NCBI RefSeq assembly: GCF_023500045.1
Contig: NZ_JAMCOF010000002.1
Location: 124,001 to 188,000 of the forward strand
From: Bartonella bilalgolemi
Lineage (GTDB): Bacteria; Pseudomonadota; Alphaproteobacteria; Rhizobiales; Rhizobiaceae
DNA: 64,000 nt
Reading direction: 5' to 3'
The notes beneath the pieces were generated by a model. It saw nothing but the letters and a program-made list of their open reading frames with translations. It had not been told where the DNA came from and ran no database searches. The position numbers and the translations under genes were made by a program. Of the stretch, positions 1 through 9,727 are shown piece after piece (the first letter of the stretch is position 1; every line of letters begins with the position of its first letter).

Positions 1-593
1 TTGGTTTAGCTTATAAATTTTAATTTGTTAAAGTATAAAATTACTTAAAAGTTATATTTTTCTGAATGAAAACCTGCTTTAAGGTAGTTGGGAAGGGGTT
101 TGAGGATAGCTATAGAGGTAAGTTTTGCAGAGTGACAATTAGAAAATCCTATTTAAAATTTCATTATAAGGTTTCTAGTAATTAAAAGATGTAATGCAGT
201 AAAAATATTATAATGTGTAGATTTGCTGTTGGAATATAGACTTTTCAGATGAACTGTAGGAAGAGTTTAGTGTAAGGTGATTGATTAGGCTAGCAATAAA
301 TTTATAAATAAGAAAGATACAAGGGTGATTTAAAAAATATAAGTTTTTATTAAACTCCATCTAGTTTATGAAAAGTATATCTATATTTTTATGGGTAGAG
401 CTGTAAATTTCTTGAATAAGGAAAGAAGATAAAGAGTTTGGAAGTTTTGATTTATTGTGAGAACAATAACATTCAATTTGTACAACAATAGCAGATATGA
501 AATTGCTGGTTTTTTGTAACGCTAGTACAGAAAGGTATACTGAATGGTGTCTTTCGTATTGCTATTGATGAAGTCTTTTCTTATTGGCTTGAA

Positions 594-634
594 AGATCTG
601 CAAGCACTATTTGTTTATAGTGCAGATCTTTTTT
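594..634 (+). terminator. Rho-independent terminator-like hairpin
   Basis: The left arm AGATCTGC..ACTAT pairs with the right arm ATAGTGCAGATCT across a short loop (TTGTTT), with a four-base bulge (AAGC) in the left arm. Seven Ts follow directly, the classical intrinsic terminator layout for the plus strand. No intact gene lies upstream in the window. It either ends a transcript from a lost gene or marks the 3' end of an unannotated small RNA. Confidence 0.6.
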
Positions 635-1117
635 TCAGGTGTCAGCTCGCTATAGAAATATAGCTAAGTCACTTGTTGGAGCCATTAAATAACGACTTTT
701 TGTTTTAAAACGCAGGGTAGAAATCATTTTTTGGGTAAATCTATTATTGAATTTTTAATATTATGCGTACGCAAATTGATGAACAGGGAGTATAAATATT
801 TGTGTAGTAGATAAATGATGTCTCATTCCAGATTTTATTCAATATTTCTTTTATAGCTACTCTTAAAACTTTTTGAACAACTTGCGGAAATTGGTAATCT
901 AAAAAATTGCGTTTGATTTTTTCTTTGATGAAGTATATTTAATTTATTAATAATATTCTTAAGGTTTTAATTGAGAAAATTGAACAGATTTTTTGTTTAA
1001 TTTGTTTAAATGGCATTGAGATTTATTTTACAGAGCTCACTTGATATTCCAGGAGTTCTTTAACTGAGTTTGGGAATTGTATTCAATATGTATTACATAT
1101 TGATATTCCATGTGAAG

Positions 1118-1416
1118 TTAAGGCGGTTAAGAGCTGCTGCTTCAACTTTTTGTGTTAATCCGTAGTTTAATACAATGAAGGCAATAGAACAGCTTTCTAT
1201 AGGAGGAGAACTTATTTCAACTTTAGAAAAAGAAGTAGCTTTATTGGTTGTGTAACATATATTAATTTTTCCTCTACATTCATAGATTAGGCCAATAATG
1301 CAGAGGAAAGTGAGAAATTTATTGCCTCTAGTTCTATTTGGGATCAGTATAAACAGGGTATTAAGTGTGATGCAACTTATGAGATATTATCAAGATCTAG
1401 AAAAAGAAAACTTTAA
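1118..1416 (+). pseudogene. Unidentified decayed coding fragment
   Basis: Two pieces read like protein. One covers about 1118-1255 and includes MKAIEQLSIGGELISTLEKE from an ATG at 1175, after an in-frame stop at 1163. The other covers 1294-1416 and contains EESEKFIASSSIWDQYKQ. They lie in different frames, so if they once belonged to one gene it has suffered at least one stop and one frameshift. I do not recognise the family. The composition is more protein-like than the surrounding sequence, but this could be chance. Confidence 0.3.
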
Positions 1417-1833
1417 TTTCTAAAAAGTAGTCACTAGCAACCTTATTTTGGATTCTGTGATAAAAAGAGTAACAAGTTCAATGACAAATATGCTAGGAAG
1501 AGTTTTGTAAAGACAGGTAAGAATATTTTCGTGGGGTGTTGGACAATATTTTATGTCGAAAATGTAAGAACCGATAGCTATTAACTCTTCTTCTTTTTAT
1601 TATTTAAAGGTAATTTGATATTTTGGTAGATAATCAGATTAGGAATATTTATCAGAATATGATTGTATTCAAGGCAATATCATTGATTAATGATCAGATA
1701 TCCTCAAAAGCTATTATAGTGTATATTATTCAATTGATATCAAACATTATTCGATGTTTGTTCTTAAAAATATTATAAGTATCAAATTAGATTTAGGAGT
1801 GAGATTAATAATTAGAATCAAGGAGATTTTTAA

Positions 1834-2436
1834 ATGACTTTTGAATTAGTTGAGTTGCCTTATGATTATGATGCCCTTTCGCCTTATATGTCACGCGAGA
1901 CACTTGAATATCATCATGATAAGCACCACCTTGCTTATCTTACGAATACTAATAATTTTATAAGAGATTTAGGCTTAGAAGATAAGAATCTTACAGATCT
2001 TATTAGAGAAAGCTTTGGAAAAAATCCTGGTTTGTTTAATAACGCAGCTCAGTATTATAATCACAACCATTTTTGGAATTGGATGAAGAAAGGTGGTGGA
2101 GGACAAAAACTTCCTGCAAAATTAGCTAAAGCTATCGAATCTGATCTTGGTGGTTATGATAAATTCCGTGAAGATTTTATAGCAGCTGGTGGTGCTCAAT
2201 TTGGATCTGGTTGGGCGTGGGTTGCTCTTAAGGATGATAAACTAGAAATTATGAAAACACCAAATGGCGAGAATCCTTTAATTCATGATGCGCAACCTAT
2301 TCTAGGTGTTGATGTATGGGAGCACTCCTATTATATTGATTATCGTAATGCTCGTCCAAAATATTTAGAGGCATTTGTGGATCATTTAATTAATTGGGAT
2401 TATGTTTTAGAACTTTATGAAAGCTATGTATTATAG
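1834..2436 (+). CDS. sodB: Superoxide dismutase, Fe type
   Basis: This 200-residue protein converts superoxide to hydrogen peroxide and oxygen in the cytoplasm. The iron/manganese SOD fold is clear. The N-terminal helix carries YHHDKHH (metal ligand His27), a second His lies in NNAAQYYNHNHFW, and the Asp and His of DVWEHSYYIDY complete the metal site. The Gln in NNAAQ and the AQFGSGWAW motif favour the iron-type enzyme over the manganese type. The length is normal and there is no signal peptide. AAGGAG lies about nine bases upstream of the ATG. The gene stands alone and converges on the oligopeptidase gene downstream. Confidence 0.95.
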   Translation: MTFELVELPYDYDALSPYMSRETLEYHHDKHHLAYLTNTNNFIRDLGLEDKNLTDLIRESFGKNPGLFNNAAQYYNHNHFWNWMKKGGGGQKLPAKLAKAIESDLGGYDKFREDFIAAGGAQFGSGWAWVALKDDKLEIMKTPNGENPLIHDAQPILGVDVWEHSYYIDYRNARPKYLEAFVDHLINWDYVLELYESYVL

Positions 2437-2467
2437 GACTGGGAGTGTATAGTTCATTATAATTAAT

Positions 2468-2500
2468 AAAGGCTTCAAATTTATAGTTTATGAAGCCTTT
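2468..2500 (+). terminator. Hairpin between convergent sodB and oligopeptidase genes
   Basis: A perfect 10-bp stem, AAAGGCTTCA / TGAAGCCTTT, with a 13-base loop lies between the sodB stop (2436) and the end of the reverse-strand oligopeptidase gene (2521). The T-run is weak on both strands. A shared bidirectional terminator is likely from position. Confidence 0.55.
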
Positions 2501-2520
2501 CGTAGGATAAGATATTGAAG

Positions 2521-4614
2521 TTAGCAGTTGTTTTTTCCTACTATTTTCAGAATGTATGCGTATATATATGCAATCTCTTCTAATTTTGAGAAACGTCCAG
2601 CTGCCCCTGCGTGGCCTGTATCCATATTAATCCGTAATAAAACTGCATTATCATCTGTTTTTAAATCACGTAATTTCGCTATCCATTTTGCAGGCTCCCA
2701 GTACGTTACGCGAGGGTCTGTTAATCCTGCAATGGCAAGAATAGGAGGATATTGTTGGGCCTTGATATTATCATAGGGCGAATAGGAGGAAATAAGATGA
2801 TAATCTTCTTCAGATTCAAGAGGATTACCCCATTCTGGCCATTCTGGAGGAGTTAGAGGCAATGAAGCGTCGAGCATTGTTGTTAGGACGTCTACAAAAG
2901 GAACATTTGCGATAATACCAGCAAAATCTTGTGGGGCTATGTTTGCTATGGCACCCATTAACATTCCTCCTGCTGAACCGCCATAAGCAATTAGTCGATC
3001 ATGAGCAGTGAATTTATTATTGACGAGATGACGTCCACAGGCAATAAAGTCTGTAAATGTGTTTTTTTTAAAGAGGTGTTTTCCTTTTTCATACCATTCC
3101 ATCCCCTTTTCTTTTCCTCCACGAATATGGGCAATAGCATAAATAAAGCCTCTATTGACCAGCGAAAATATATTACTATTGAAATTTGCAGGAATTGAGA
3201 TTCCGTAGGCGCCATAGCCGTAAAGGAGGCAAGGTGCATTACCATTAAGATCAGTAGTTTTATGATAAAAAAGGGAGATAGGGATTTTCTCTCCATCACT
3301 TGCAGTTGCCATAATACGTTGTGTTATATAATTATCTTGATTATGCCCAGAAGGAATGTTTTGCGTTTTTAAAAGAATTTTTTTACGATTTTTTATTTCA
3401 TAATCAAAAACTTGATTAGGGGTTGTCATGGATGAATAAATAAATCGAATAGTTTGGCTGTTGTATTCAGCTGCCCCTTGTAGATCTAAAGAATAAGCCT
3501 CTTCTGTAAAAGCAATAGAATGAGTTTTTTTAGTGGTCCGCTCCATGATTTGTATACGAGGAAGTCCCTCAAATTGTTCAAGCCAAATTAGAAATTCTTG
3601 ATAAGCATCATGGGAAAGGACGAGATGCCCCAATTGATGTGGTACAATTTCAGACCAGTGTTCTGATTGCGGTAATGTATATGGTGCTACCATAATTTTA
3701 AAGTCTTTTGCATTATCTCGATTAGTGAGAATATAAAAGACATCGCCTCCTTCTGTGAGTGAGTATTCAATGCCTTTTTCTCTTTTTCGTACACATTGAG
3801 GAGAATTGAGAGGAGCATTGGCAGGGATCAGCCAGACTTCTGAAGTTTCATGATCATGAATATTAATATAAATAAAGTCATTCAGTTTAGAACCACTCAC
3901 ATATAGAAAAAATCCTGGGTCATTTTCACAAAAAATAAGTTTATCTTGAGCTTGATCAGTATTTAATCGGTGATAGTAAAGCTCTGAAGGGCGATGATTT
4001 CTATCCATTTTAGTATAAAAAAATCCTTCAGAATTGGCATCCCATACGATTTGTCCGGATGTATTAATGATTGTATCAGTATAGTGAGGCAATACTCCAA
4101 AATTATGAATTTTAGTTGTGTAATATTCAGAGCCTTTATCATCATAAGTCCATGCTGCATATTTATGATTAGGAGATATTTGAACTGAACCAAATTTGAA
4201 ATAATCTTTACCATTCGCCAAAACATCACCATTAAGGTAAATGTTTTTTTCCCCACCATTTCTTGGTGTGCGGAAATAATGTGGTTGTTGACCTCCGATT
4301 ACATAAGAGAATCCGTAGGCAAAAGGTCCATGTTTTATAGGAACAGAACTGTCATTTTCTTGAATACGGTTTTTCATTTCTGAAAAAAGTAAGTCTTGTA
4401 ATGGTTTTGTATCAGCCATTTGATCAGTCTGATAAGCATTTTCTGCTTCGAGATGTTGTTGAATCTTTTTATCAAGACAGCTGGTTTTTTTTAAAACATC
4501 TTGCCAGTTTGAGGCCCGCAGCCAATGATAAGGATCTTCGCGGTAAATACCGTGATGAATTTCTTTATGAATAATTTTGGGTGCTTTTGGAGGGAGTATA
4601 GACGAACGAGGCAT
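2521..4614 (-). CDS. ptrB: S9 family oligopeptidase (oligopeptidase B-like)
   Basis: This 697-residue serine peptidase cleaves short peptides, in oligopeptidase B after basic residues. The N-terminal beta-propeller half is followed by an alpha/beta-hydrolase domain. The nucleophile sits in YGGSAGGML, the acid in GLTDPRVTYWEP and the histidine in MDTGHAG near the C-terminus. YGAYGISIPANF is also typical of the prolyl oligopeptidase family. The length matches oligopeptidase B (about 690-710). No signal peptide is seen, so a cytoplasmic location is likely. It is a single gene whose start lies about 520 bases from the divergent mucR. The family is certain; subtype B over prolyl specificity is inferred from similarity. 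Confidence 0.9.
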   Translation of the reverse strand: MPRSSILPPKAPKIIHKEIHHGIYREDPYHWLRASNWQDVLKKTSCLDKKIQQHLEAENAYQTDQMADTKPLQDLLFSEMKNRIQENDSSVPIKHGPFAYGFSYVIGGQQPHYFRTPRNGGEKNIYLNGDVLANGKDYFKFGSVQISPNHKYAAWTYDDKGSEYYTTKIHNFGVLPHYTDTIINTSGQIVWDANSEGFFYTKMDRNHRPSELYYHRLNTDQAQDKLIFCENDPGFFLYVSGSKLNDFIYINIHDHETSEVWLIPANAPLNSPQCVRKREKGIEYSLTEGGDVFYILTNRDNAKDFKIMVAPYTLPQSEHWSEIVPHQLGHLVLSHDAYQEFLIWLEQFEGLPRIQIMERTTKKTHSIAFTEEAYSLDLQGAAEYNSQTIRFIYSSMTTPNQVFDYEIKNRKKILLKTQNIPSGHNQDNYITQRIMATASDGEKIPISLFYHKTTDLNGNAPCLLYGYGAYGISIPANFNSNIFSLVNRGFIYAIAHIRGGKEKGMEWYEKGKHLFKKNTFTDFIACGRHLVNNKFTAHDRLIAYGGSAGGMLMGAIANIAPQDFAGIIANVPFVDVLTTMLDASLPLTPPEWPEWGNPLESEEDYHLISSYSPYDNIKAQQYPPILAIAGLTDPRVTYWEPAKWIAKLRDLKTDDNAVLLRINMDTGHAGAAGRFSKLEEIAYIYAYILKIVGKNNC

Positions 4615-5136
4615 GCATAATCCTATGAAGATATCAGTATTTTCTATGTGTTAAATCAAGATTATTGATAGATTAATTCAAGTCCAATGCCTAATGGGTT
4701 TTTATTTATTTACAAAAATATAAGTTAGATGGATTTTATAATTTATATGCTACACTTTTATTCATGATATTTATTTTTATTATTGAAATTAAAAATAATT
4801 TCTTAAATTATTTTTTTGTTAAGAAAAGATTAATTTTTGATATCAAAATTGAAATTGATGGAACTCATACAAGGTGTGACGTTTTTATTTAAAATGAAAA
4901 ATTGTTTTTATATTATAAATTTGCATTTGACATTTCTAGTTCTAATTTTATGCGTTTTTATTATATAATATGACAACAAAGAGAAGTTTATTTGATTTTT
5001 TTGTGTTAACGCAATTTTATAAAATAATTGAATTGACAAAAAAGATTTTTGTACAATATGAACCTTATATGTGTATAATCTCGTTATTACGAGTATAAAT
5101 ACAATGATGTCTCGGTTAAAATTAAAGGAAATAAGA
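4615..5136. other. Intergenic region between divergent ptrB and mucR
   Basis: About 520 very AT-rich bases separate the divergent starts. I see no gene. A reverse reading frame of 87 codons at 4908-5171 overlaps the mucR start and has no protein-like features. The region should hold both promoters. A possible mucR promoter is listed separately. Confidence 0.6.
5028..5057 (+). promoter_or_regulatory. Possible mucR promoter
   Basis: TTGAAT at 5028-5033 and TACAAT at 5052-5057 are separated by 18 bases, giving a plausible sigma-70-type promoter about 80 bases upstream of the mucR start. In such AT-rich DNA, matches of this quality arise by chance, so this is only a candidate. MucR/Ros proteins often repress their own gene by binding AT-rich upstream DNA, which would fit this region. 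Confidence 0.3.
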
Positions 5137-5574
5137 ATGGAACATCGTCCAGTCTTGGAGACTGAAAGCAATTTAGTTATTACGTTGGTTGCCGATATTG
5201 TTGCTGCTTATGTGAGTAATAATTCGATACGGCCGGCGGAAGTGCCAAGTTTGATTGCTGATGTTCATGCTGCTTTTCTAAAAGCGGGGAATATGACATT
5301 AGCGGAAGTTGAAGTCGAAAAACAAAGGCCTGCTGTTAATCCAAAACGTTCAATCTTTCCTGATTATCTTATCTGTCTTGAAGATGGAAAGAAGTTTAAG
5401 TCTTTAAAGCGTCATCTCATGACGCATTACGGGATGTTGCCCGAGGAATATCGTGAAAAATGGCAATTAGACAGCTCTTATCCCATGGTCGCACCTAATT
5501 ATGCGAAAGCACGTTCAGCTTTGGCTAAAGAAATGGGACTTGGACGTAAAAGCGAAAAAAAGAAAATCAAATAG
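5137..5574 (+). CDS. mucR: MucR/Ros family zinc-finger transcriptional regulator
   Basis: This 145-residue DNA-binding regulator belongs to the Ros/MucR family, which in Rhizobiales controls surface polysaccharide, motility and virulence genes and binds AT-rich DNA. The zinc-finger region has the Cys of YLICLEDGKKFKSLKRHL followed by MTHYGM, and the family signature GMLPEEYREKWQL follows. I chose the ATG at 5137 (MEHRPVLETE) because AAGGAAATAAGA lies just upstream and it gives the usual family length. An in-frame start at 5071 would add 22 residues of non-family sequence. The C-terminal tail is rich in Lys and Arg. Confidence 0.9.
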   Translation: MEHRPVLETESNLVITLVADIVAAYVSNNSIRPAEVPSLIADVHAAFLKAGNMTLAEVEVEKQRPAVNPKRSIFPDYLICLEDGKKFKSLKRHLMTHYGMLPEEYREKWQLDSSYPMVAPNYAKARSALAKEMGLGRKSEKKKIK

Positions 5575-5681
5575 TTGCGTTATTTCAAAGATATTGTCTT
5601 AATTTGAAGTCTAGAAGTATTTTTTAGAAAGCATGTTAGTGATGAAGATTTAATGTATTTGGGGGAAAAAGAGTCTTATTG

Positions 5682-6092
5682 TTATAGAAAGCTTTCTGCA
5701 CGAATTCGTTTAATCATTGCTTTAAGGCCATTAGATCGTTGTGGCGTTAAGTTTTCGTTTAGACCAAGCTTTGCAAGAAGTCCTTCAACATCAGCTACAC
5801 GGATTTCAGAAGCTTTTTTGCCTGAATAGAAAGCAAGAAGGATGTAGATCAGACCACGTACAATGTGAGCATCAGAATCTCCTTGGAATGTTAATATTGG
5901 ATTTTCTGAATTATCACGTGAGGAAAAAAGCCATACTTGACTAACACAACCACGAACTTTGTTAGTATCGTTTCGCGCACTTTCTGGAAAAGGTGGTAAT
6001 GCATGGCCAAGCTCAATTACATAGTGATAACGATCTTCCCAGTTATCAAGCTGGGAAAAATCCTCTATAATATCATCGATCGTTCTTGTCAT
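5682..6092 (-). CDS. sufE: SufE-like iron-sulfur cluster assembly protein
   Basis: This 136-residue protein is of the SufE family, which accepts persulfide sulfur from the cysteine desulfurase SufS and passes it to the SUF scaffold. The active cysteine is in NKVRGCVSQVWL, and the N-terminal region DIIEDFSQLDNWEDRYHYVIELG is typical. The length is normal and no signal peptide is seen. It sits apart from any other suf gene in this window. The flanking DUF5330-like gene lies upstream on the same strand about 130 bases away. Confidence 0.9.
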   Translation of the reverse strand: MTRTIDDIIEDFSQLDNWEDRYHYVIELGHALPPFPESARNDTNKVRGCVSQVWLFSSRDNSENPILTFQGDSDAHIVRGLIYILLAFYSGKKASEIRVADVEGLLAKLGLNENLTPQRSNGLKAMIKRIRAESFL

Positions 6093-6222
6093 AATAAACT
6101 TCTTCCTTGTTTTCTGAGGCGCTTTTATGATGGCTTCTTGTTGACAGAAATTATCTTGTTTTTAATGAAGTTAATGAGAAGTACTAGAAGAAATAAGAGT
6201 ATTTTTACAAGGTAATTTTATA

Positions 6223-6582
6223 TTATTTATTTTCTTTTGGTTTTTTTGTACCTGTACTGAAGCTATTTTCTTGGGGAGCTCTCGTGTTTTTATTGCTAAA
6301 TGTACGGTCAAGATATTCATAGATAATTTTTGAACCATTACGTGCGCGTTCACCCATTGATCCTAAAAAGGATTTTCCGATTTTACAAGCCTCTATGTTT
6401 CGTTCACAGAACATTCCTAAATCATTTATAGTTTCCTTAAAAGCAATAATTATATCTTTTGTTGTTGCATCAGTTTCTTTAGAGGAGGAAGGATTATTAT
6501 TGTTTTGCTTCGTTGTAAAAAACGAGATGATGATAAAAATAAAAAATAAAAAAAATGCTGATTTTATTAAAAAACGTATCAT
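6223..6582 (-). CDS. Small membrane-anchored DUF5330-like protein
   Basis: This 119-residue protein of unknown function has a hydrophobic N-terminal segment (residues about 3-22) followed by a polar stretch and a conserved-looking core around MFCERNIEACKIGKSFLGSMGERARNG. The pattern of an N-terminal anchor plus a short domain with two cysteines matches small Rhizobiales proteins annotated as DUF5330; I name the family from memory of its pattern. The ATG at 6582 (MIRFLIKSAFF) places the membrane segment at the N-terminus. A longer frame to 6684 would add 34 unlikely residues. Confidence 0.6.
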   Translation of the reverse strand: MIRFLIKSAFFLFFIFIIISFFTTKQNNNNPSSSKETDATTKDIIIAFKETINDLGMFCERNIEACKIGKSFLGSMGERARNGSKIIYEYLDRTFSNKNTRAPQENSFSTGTKKPKENK

Positions 6583-7705
6583 ATTAGACCAATATGCTGC
6601 TATTATAAATGAATATAAGGATAACTTATAATATTTTGATGCGGTATTCGTAATGCTTAATATTTTATGAAATTGAGCATTCATTTTGAATGATTTATCT
6701 CGTGAGTGATATTATAAAATATATATTTTGTGTTGTATATAAATGATATTTTATCATTGTTTTATTAAAAATTTAACATTAAATTTGTTTGTATATAGGA
6801 AAGTATTGAGAATGTATACCATTTGTGTTTTAAGTAGAATATAAATAGGATTATTACATTATAAGAGGTATGAACAGCGGGCATCTAATGATATTTAAAT
6901 TAATATGCAGAGTGCTGTGCAACTTTTGTATGCTTTGTGCTGTTTTTATGGATAGTTTTAAGCAGAAAAGTATTTTATAAATACCCTCTTCCAAAATAAT
7001 TGAATGAAATTTTAGACTTTTGAAATTAATAGGCAAAAATATAGAAAATTCTAGTAAAATACAGTGCATTTTTTAATATTACAGTTTAGAGCTAGTATTA
7101 AATTGTAGATTGAAATCCAGATAAGAGACTGATTTAGTTTTTAGTCTTTTTTCTCATTGTTCGGATTATTCATAGGACTTTCATAATTTTGCGAGTGAAG
7201 TTTTATTTTACGGCAAAAGAAAAAATAACCAATTTGTGTTAAAAAAATTAAGTAGTTTTTTATTATCTTGAAAATTTCAAATACAGTTATAGATGAAGTC
7301 TATGAAATTTGTTGAATACTAACAGCATGGATTACCATTTGCATATTATATTATATCTGAAATAATTATACTAATTTACTGTTATACAAAGGTATAAATT
7401 TATTATTACATTGTCTTTGAAAAGTGTATGCTGTATTTTACAATAAAGCTTAATTTGATTTTAAATGTTATCAAATATAGGTACAAAAGGAGTGTAATTA
7501 AATTAATTATATAATGCGACTGAGATAATAATAGAAAAAATAATTGGATGAGGTAATAGCTTAACATGAAATAAAATACTGTATAGTAGGAATTTCTTTT
7601 ATTTGTGTTAAAGTTCTGTTGAATGTAAGATCAAAGGATAGAGAGTGGTAATATAAATAATTTTTCACTAACTGAAAATGAAAATAATATATGTTAGTTT
7701 CTATT
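6583..7705. other. Gene-poor AT-rich region
   Basis: About 1.1 kb with no credible gene on either strand. The reverse frame of 71 codons at 6854-7069 has no recognisable composition, start signal or motif. A weak hairpin with a T-run (AGACT..AGTCT then TTTTT) is visible near 7126-7155 but has only five base pairs. This is probably decayed sequence. Confidence 0.55.
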
Positions 7706-8059
7706 ATGGCAAATAAACGAAAGAAACGAAAAAATAAATCTGTAAAACAGAGGATTATTACTATAGCGTTTTTGACAGTAATGTTTCGTTTTGTTCTTTG
7801 GTTAATAAAACAGTTTTATCGCCATACATGTGCAAATGCTTGTTTAGTGATAGGGTTATTTATTTTTATTATAAGTTTTGGATTTTTTATTATGAATGCC
7901 TTGTTTTCACAAATGAAAATGCACCAAGATGTATTGACTAATATAAATTTAGCATTGGTTTCAGCTGTAGCAGAAGATTCTATTTTATCTGAAAAACAAA
8001 TAAGAAACAAAGCGGATTCTCATATTATTTCTGCTTCTATTTCAAGTAGTTTACATTAA
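7706..8059 (+). CDS. Small basic single-pass membrane protein, possibly truncated
   Basis: This 117-residue product begins with a Lys/Arg-rich cytoplasmic tail (MANKRKKRKNKSVKQR), has hydrophobic stretches at about residues 20-36 and 47-66, and continues with FIMNALFSQMKMHQDV. The layout resembles the N-terminal part of Rhizobiales inner-membrane proteins that carry a peptidoglycan-binding repeat after a motif like NALW-Q-H. That repeat is missing here, but a similar fragment (VEEIGKIKLYGGLLDE) can be read in another frame at 8112-8172. I infer a frameshifted remnant; a genuine short protein is also possible. The ATG at 7706 was preferred over one at 7691 because it starts the basic tail. Confidence 0.45.
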   Translation: MANKRKKRKNKSVKQRIITIAFLTVMFRFVLWLIKQFYRHTCANACLVIGLFIFIISFGFFIMNALFSQMKMHQDVLTNINLALVSAVAEDSILSEKQIRNKADSHIISASISSSLH

Positions 8060-8552
8060 GATTTATCTTCGTGCTTGCTCAAAAAGCAATATCAGGAAAT
8101 TTAGTAGATAGGTAGAAGAAATTGGCAAAATTAAATTATACGGTGGTCTTCTAGATGAAGTAAGTAACGCCAATATATATCATATTAGAACATAGTAGGA
8201 ATATAAAATGATCCATTAGCATTTAAAAAATATTTTATTATAAATAATCAGAGAATTATAGTTTTTATTTATTAGGTATAGTGCATTAAAGATAGCAAAT
8301 GCTTCAATAACGACATTGAATGCTTTACTCAAAGAAGCCATTTTAAATGTTGTATTGTGGATATTATTTTGAGAAAGGGAGCTTTATATATTTTCAGCTC
8401 TTAGAGAAATAATCATCTGTATAGAAGATTAAGAACTGAAAATGATTTTAAATAGTCAAAAATATTTACGCTTTCCCATAATAGAGAAATTGATTACAAG
8501 ACTTTGATTAAAATACTAAAGTTGGTTTATTAAATTAAAGATCAGGGCAATT
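8060..8552. other. Gap with possible frameshifted tail of the preceding gene
   Basis: Nearly 500 bases without an intact frame. At 8112-8172 the plus strand reads VEEIGKIKLYGGLLDEVSNA, which resembles the start of a peptidoglycan-binding repeat and could be the lost C-terminal part of the preceding gene. Nothing else is recognisable. The reverse-strand gene at 8553 ends at the right edge. Confidence 0.4.
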
Positions 8553-9092
8553 TTATTTATTGAATATACGACAAGTTGCTTTTGCAAGAAAGGATTCACT
8601 TTCTTTTTTTTCAAGTGGAGATGGAGTGAATACGCGTAAAATAGTAAAACCCTCATTTGATTTTTGAGAGACTAAAACTGGGTTAAGAGTATGCTCAATT
8701 TTTGAGTGTTTGAGTTTTGTTATTTGTAGAGGGCTTCCAATAATAAGATTGAGCTTAGCATTTGGAGTTGTTTTATCATTGAGGTTGTAGAAAATAATTC
8801 CTTCGCTTGTATAGGCTGACAATGACCAAAATTGTGTTGTTTGCGGAGTGGTTAAGTGAACAGGACCATTTTCCAGATTAAATTTGCATACTTTAAGAAG
8901 AAATAAAGGATCCATAGATTGGCGAATAGGATTATATGAAGCCAGGTCGACAAATTGATAAGGAGGCCCTATTTTTTCAAGGCTTGTCCATATATTATTT
9001 CGTGTGTAATGAGGAATTAACAGTAAAATACCAATATGAACAATGATTGTACTGATTCCTATAAGAAGAATTGTATGAATGAATTTAAACAC
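8553..9092 (-). CDS. DUF1254-like membrane-anchored protein
   Basis: This 179-residue protein of unknown function has an N-terminal membrane segment (about residues 5-27) and an exported domain. The region YNPIRQSMDPLFLLKVCKFNLENGPV and the following WSLSAYTSEGIIFYNLND match the pattern of short DUF1254-type proteins in Rhizobiales. It overlaps the DUF1214 gene upstream by eight bases, so the two are translationally coupled. The usual pairing of DUF1214 and DUF1254 supports the call. No catalytic motif is visible. Confidence 0.65.
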   Translation of the reverse strand: MFKFIHTILLIGISTIIVHIGILLLIPHYTRNNIWTSLEKIGPPYQFVDLASYNPIRQSMDPLFLLKVCKFNLENGPVHLTTPQTTQFWSLSAYTSEGIIFYNLNDKTTPNAKLNLIIGSPLQITKLKHSKIEHTLNPVLVSQKSNEGFTILRVFTPSPLEKKESESFLAKATCRIFNK

Positions 9093-9699
9093 ATTTTTCT
9101 CCTGATGGAATTCGTTCTACAGAGGGCATCATAGGTTTTCGTAGTGCTGTTGTAGAGAGAATTGAAGTGTCATATAAGTTAAGGATAAGTCCAAATTCTT
9201 TTTTACTAGTTGATGCAAGCCAATTGCCTGTTTGCGGTGTTGGTGAAATATTTATCCGTAATGAACCATCATTTTCATAAATTACGTTGTAAGTGTGGAG
9301 TGCAGAAGGAGTATTGTTTGCTGAAGTGTATGGTTTAAGGAATTTATCAGCTGTGTACAGAGTAAAGAGGCGCGTTTCAGGAATGTGTCCTTTAAGTAAA
9401 TAATGGCAGTCAGGATGTAACGGATGCCCCTGGTTATCTGTCCAAAGTTGGAAAGTCAGATTTTCTGGATATCCAAGGGAAATATCACCATGCTTTGCAG
9501 TGCGTGCGCGGGTGTAAGGATCAGCTTTAGCTGTTCCTATGTGTAAATAGCTCTTCCATTCTTTAATCTTTAAACACTCAAAATTGACGGTAATATTAAG
9601 CATATAATTAATGCTGAATATTCCACATAAAATGGAAAAAACGAAGATTAGAAAAGTAAAAGTGATATTAAAAAGCACTGTAGGATACTCAAATTGCAT
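9085..9699 (-). CDS. DUF1214 domain membrane-anchored protein
   Basis: This 204-residue protein has one N-terminal membrane helix (about residues 10-32) followed by the DUF1214 domain. Family-like features are KADPYTRARTAKHGDISLG near residue 60, the beta-rich core, and the C-terminal NLYDTSILSTTALRKPMMPSVERI region. The molecular function is unknown. It lies 28 bases downstream of the penicillin-binding protein gene and overlaps the DUF1254-like gene, so the three probably share a transcript, suggesting an envelope role. Confidence 0.75.
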   Translation of the reverse strand: MQFEYPTVLFNITFTFLIFVFSILCGIFSINYMLNITVNFECLKIKEWKSYLHIGTAKADPYTRARTAKHGDISLGYPENLTFQLWTDNQGHPLHPDCHYLLKGHIPETRLFTLYTADKFLKPYTSANNTPSALHTYNVIYENDGSLRINISPTPQTGNWLASTSKKEFGLILNLYDTSILSTTALRKPMMPSVERIPSGEKCV

Positions 9700-9727
9700 T
9701 TGTTGAAGAAAAAGTAGTTTTCGTATT

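Larger units (their letters stand above)
1..1833. other. Largely gene-free AT-rich region upstream of sodB
   Basis: No intact reading frame of credible length or composition is visible on either strand. The stretch contains a strong hairpin with a T-run near 594-634 and short protein-like fragments between 1118 and 1416 in two frames. The rest is AT-rich sequence with frequent stops, consistent with long-decayed coding DNA. The last 100 bases should contain the sodB promoter, but I could not fix a -35/-10 pair with confidence. Confidence 0.6.

Noticed and set aside
2991-3299. 102-codon frame overlapping the oligopeptidase gene on the same strand
   Set aside because: The oligopeptidase frame covers it with conserved catalytic motifs; the alternative frame has no family features.
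4908-5171. Reverse frame of 87 codons upstream of mucR
   Set aside because: It overlaps the mucR start, is low complexity and has no recognisable domain or start signal.
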